From: GCA-2720975 sp964467985
Lineage (GTDB): Bacteria; Planctomycetota; UBA1135; GCA-002686595
Assembly (NCBI GenBank): GCA_964467985.1
Contig: CAYXTP010000001.1
Span: 62,001-126,000, forward strand
Direction: 5' to 3'
Length of the DNA stretch: 64,000 bases
Below are positions 63,481-64,000 of this stretch, piece by piece. Position 1 is the first letter of the stretch; each line of letters starts with the position of its first letter. A program made the translations under genes and the position numbers. The notes under the pieces were generated by a model that made no database searches, was not told the origin of the DNA, and was given only the letters and a program-made list of their open reading frames with translations.

Positions 63481-64000
63481 GATGCCACCCAGCGTGAAGT
63501 AGGCCCTCGTCCAGAAGGCACTGCGGGCACAACCCATCGCTCCGTAGAGCAGGGCACTGAACAGGGCGATGGGCAACATGAACCACAAGCTGAATCCCTG
63601 GATCGCCGTCTCGCCCGTGGATGGTGCGGTCAGGTGTGCAATCGAAAAATCGAGCCCCGGAACGGCCAGCAGAATGGACAAGTGCAGGGTGACGGTCGTG
63701 AAGTAGAGGGCCATGTCGACGGCTGTGGCCCGAATCACCCGCACGGGACCTGCCTTGACAAGCCGCCAAGAGTGCTGGATGGCCGACCCCACCCCGCGTT
63801 GGTTGCGCACCAGACTCTGGAGGGCGAGTTGGAACAAGACCGACAGCATGAAGCTGTAGCCCATCAACAAGGCAACCAATCCGCCAGCCGCGAGAGTCCC
63901 GAGGAAGCGCAAACTGGAGAGATCCGTGCTGCCCACAAACAGCTGAATGGGGCCCACAAAGAGCACGGTCGCAATGAACATCATCAGGGGGAAGAGCAGC
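63421..64000 (-). CDS. Multi-pass membrane protein, 5' end beyond the window
   Basis: At least 193 codons with no stop up to the window edge, so the start is missing. About five membrane helices are visible: MMFIATVLFVGPIQLFVG, LAAGGLVALLMGYSFMLSVL, VDMALYFTTVTLHLSILLAV, and GFSLWFMLPIALFSALLYGA. A loop with AIQHSWRLVKAGPVRVI resembles the juxtamembrane segments of DUF975/GPDP-type membrane domains, but I assign no family. Its 3' end overlaps the convergent Lgt-like gene by 60 bp. Confidence 0.6.
   Translation of the reverse strand, partial: LLFPLMMFIATVLFVGPIQLFVGSTDLSSLRFLGTLAAGGLVALLMGYSFMLSVLFQLALQSLVRNQRGVGSAIQHSWRLVKAGPVRVIRATAVDMALYFTTVTLHLSILLAVPGLDFSIAHLTAPSTGETAIQGFSLWFMLPIALFSALLYGAMGCARSAFWTRAYFTLGGISTVDEGSGLVGAVGGSPAA

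Overview
The window is gene-dense, high-G+C bacterial DNA. It carries about 48 protein genes and one tRNA gene, with no rRNA, CRISPR array, insertion sequence or prophage visible. No intergenic gap exceeds about 260 bases. Several features together suggest a Planctomycetota-like lineage: a Tat-exported Gfo/Idh/MocA oxidoreductase, a sulfatase-like lipoprotein, a tricorn protease, large secreted proteins built from carboxypeptidase-regulatory-like repeats, and many genes without a Shine-Dalgarno sequence. This assignment is an inference from gene content and is only moderately secure.

Layout. 1-7.5 kb holds a truncated repeat protein, a TPR lipoprotein, a GT-C membrane glycosyltransferase overlapping a membrane-anchored phosphodiesterase-type hydrolase, and a divergent sulfatase-like lipoprotein; this looks like envelope glycan or lipid modification. 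7.7-18 kb holds secreted or envelope proteases (subtilase, tricorn, DegS/HtrA-like), a GNAT enzyme, a MATE exporter, oligoribonuclease, an MscS channel and tRNA-Leu(UAG). 18-24 kb holds a bacilliredoxin, a CLC protein with CBS domains, an archaeal-type AAA ATPase with a small Zn-finger partner, a serine hydrolase and a YigZ protein. 24-30.5 kb is a minus-strand run of clpB, dapA, a small membrane protein, a probable selenoprotein and pdxJ.

30.6-38.3 kb reads plus: rsmD, a MacAB-like ABC exporter (adaptor, ATPase, two permeases) and a two-headed metalloprotease. 38-44 kb holds a Gfo/Idh/MocA oxidoreductase, a DEAD-box helicase, a saccharopine-dehydrogenase-like enzyme and a DUF697 membrane protein. 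44-52.5 kb is a duplicated zone: two paralogous repeat proteins on the minus strand, then a two-gene cassette (secretin-N-like protein plus lipoprotein) present twice in tandem on the plus strand. 52.6-60.5 kb is a B12-dependent acyl-CoA mutase operon (icmF, mutA, mutB, meaB). 61-64 kb holds three small secreted-type proteins coupled to a divergent Lgt-like protein, then a truncated membrane protein.

The strongest find is at 28241-29737. An in-frame UGA sits exactly where the first cysteine of a thioredoxin-like CxxC motif should be. It is followed 23 nt later by a hairpin with a GGUCU loop, as in bacterial SECIS elements, so the gene very probably encodes a U-x-x-C selenoprotein. A 51-residue membrane protein is translationally coupled to it by a GTGA overlap. 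Other notable points are the tandem duplicated cassette, two sets of palindromic operator-like sites (upstream of clpB and between the AAA ATPase and serine hydrolase), and a recurrent TACnnT element 6-9 nt before the start codon in seven genes, suggesting leaderless transcription.
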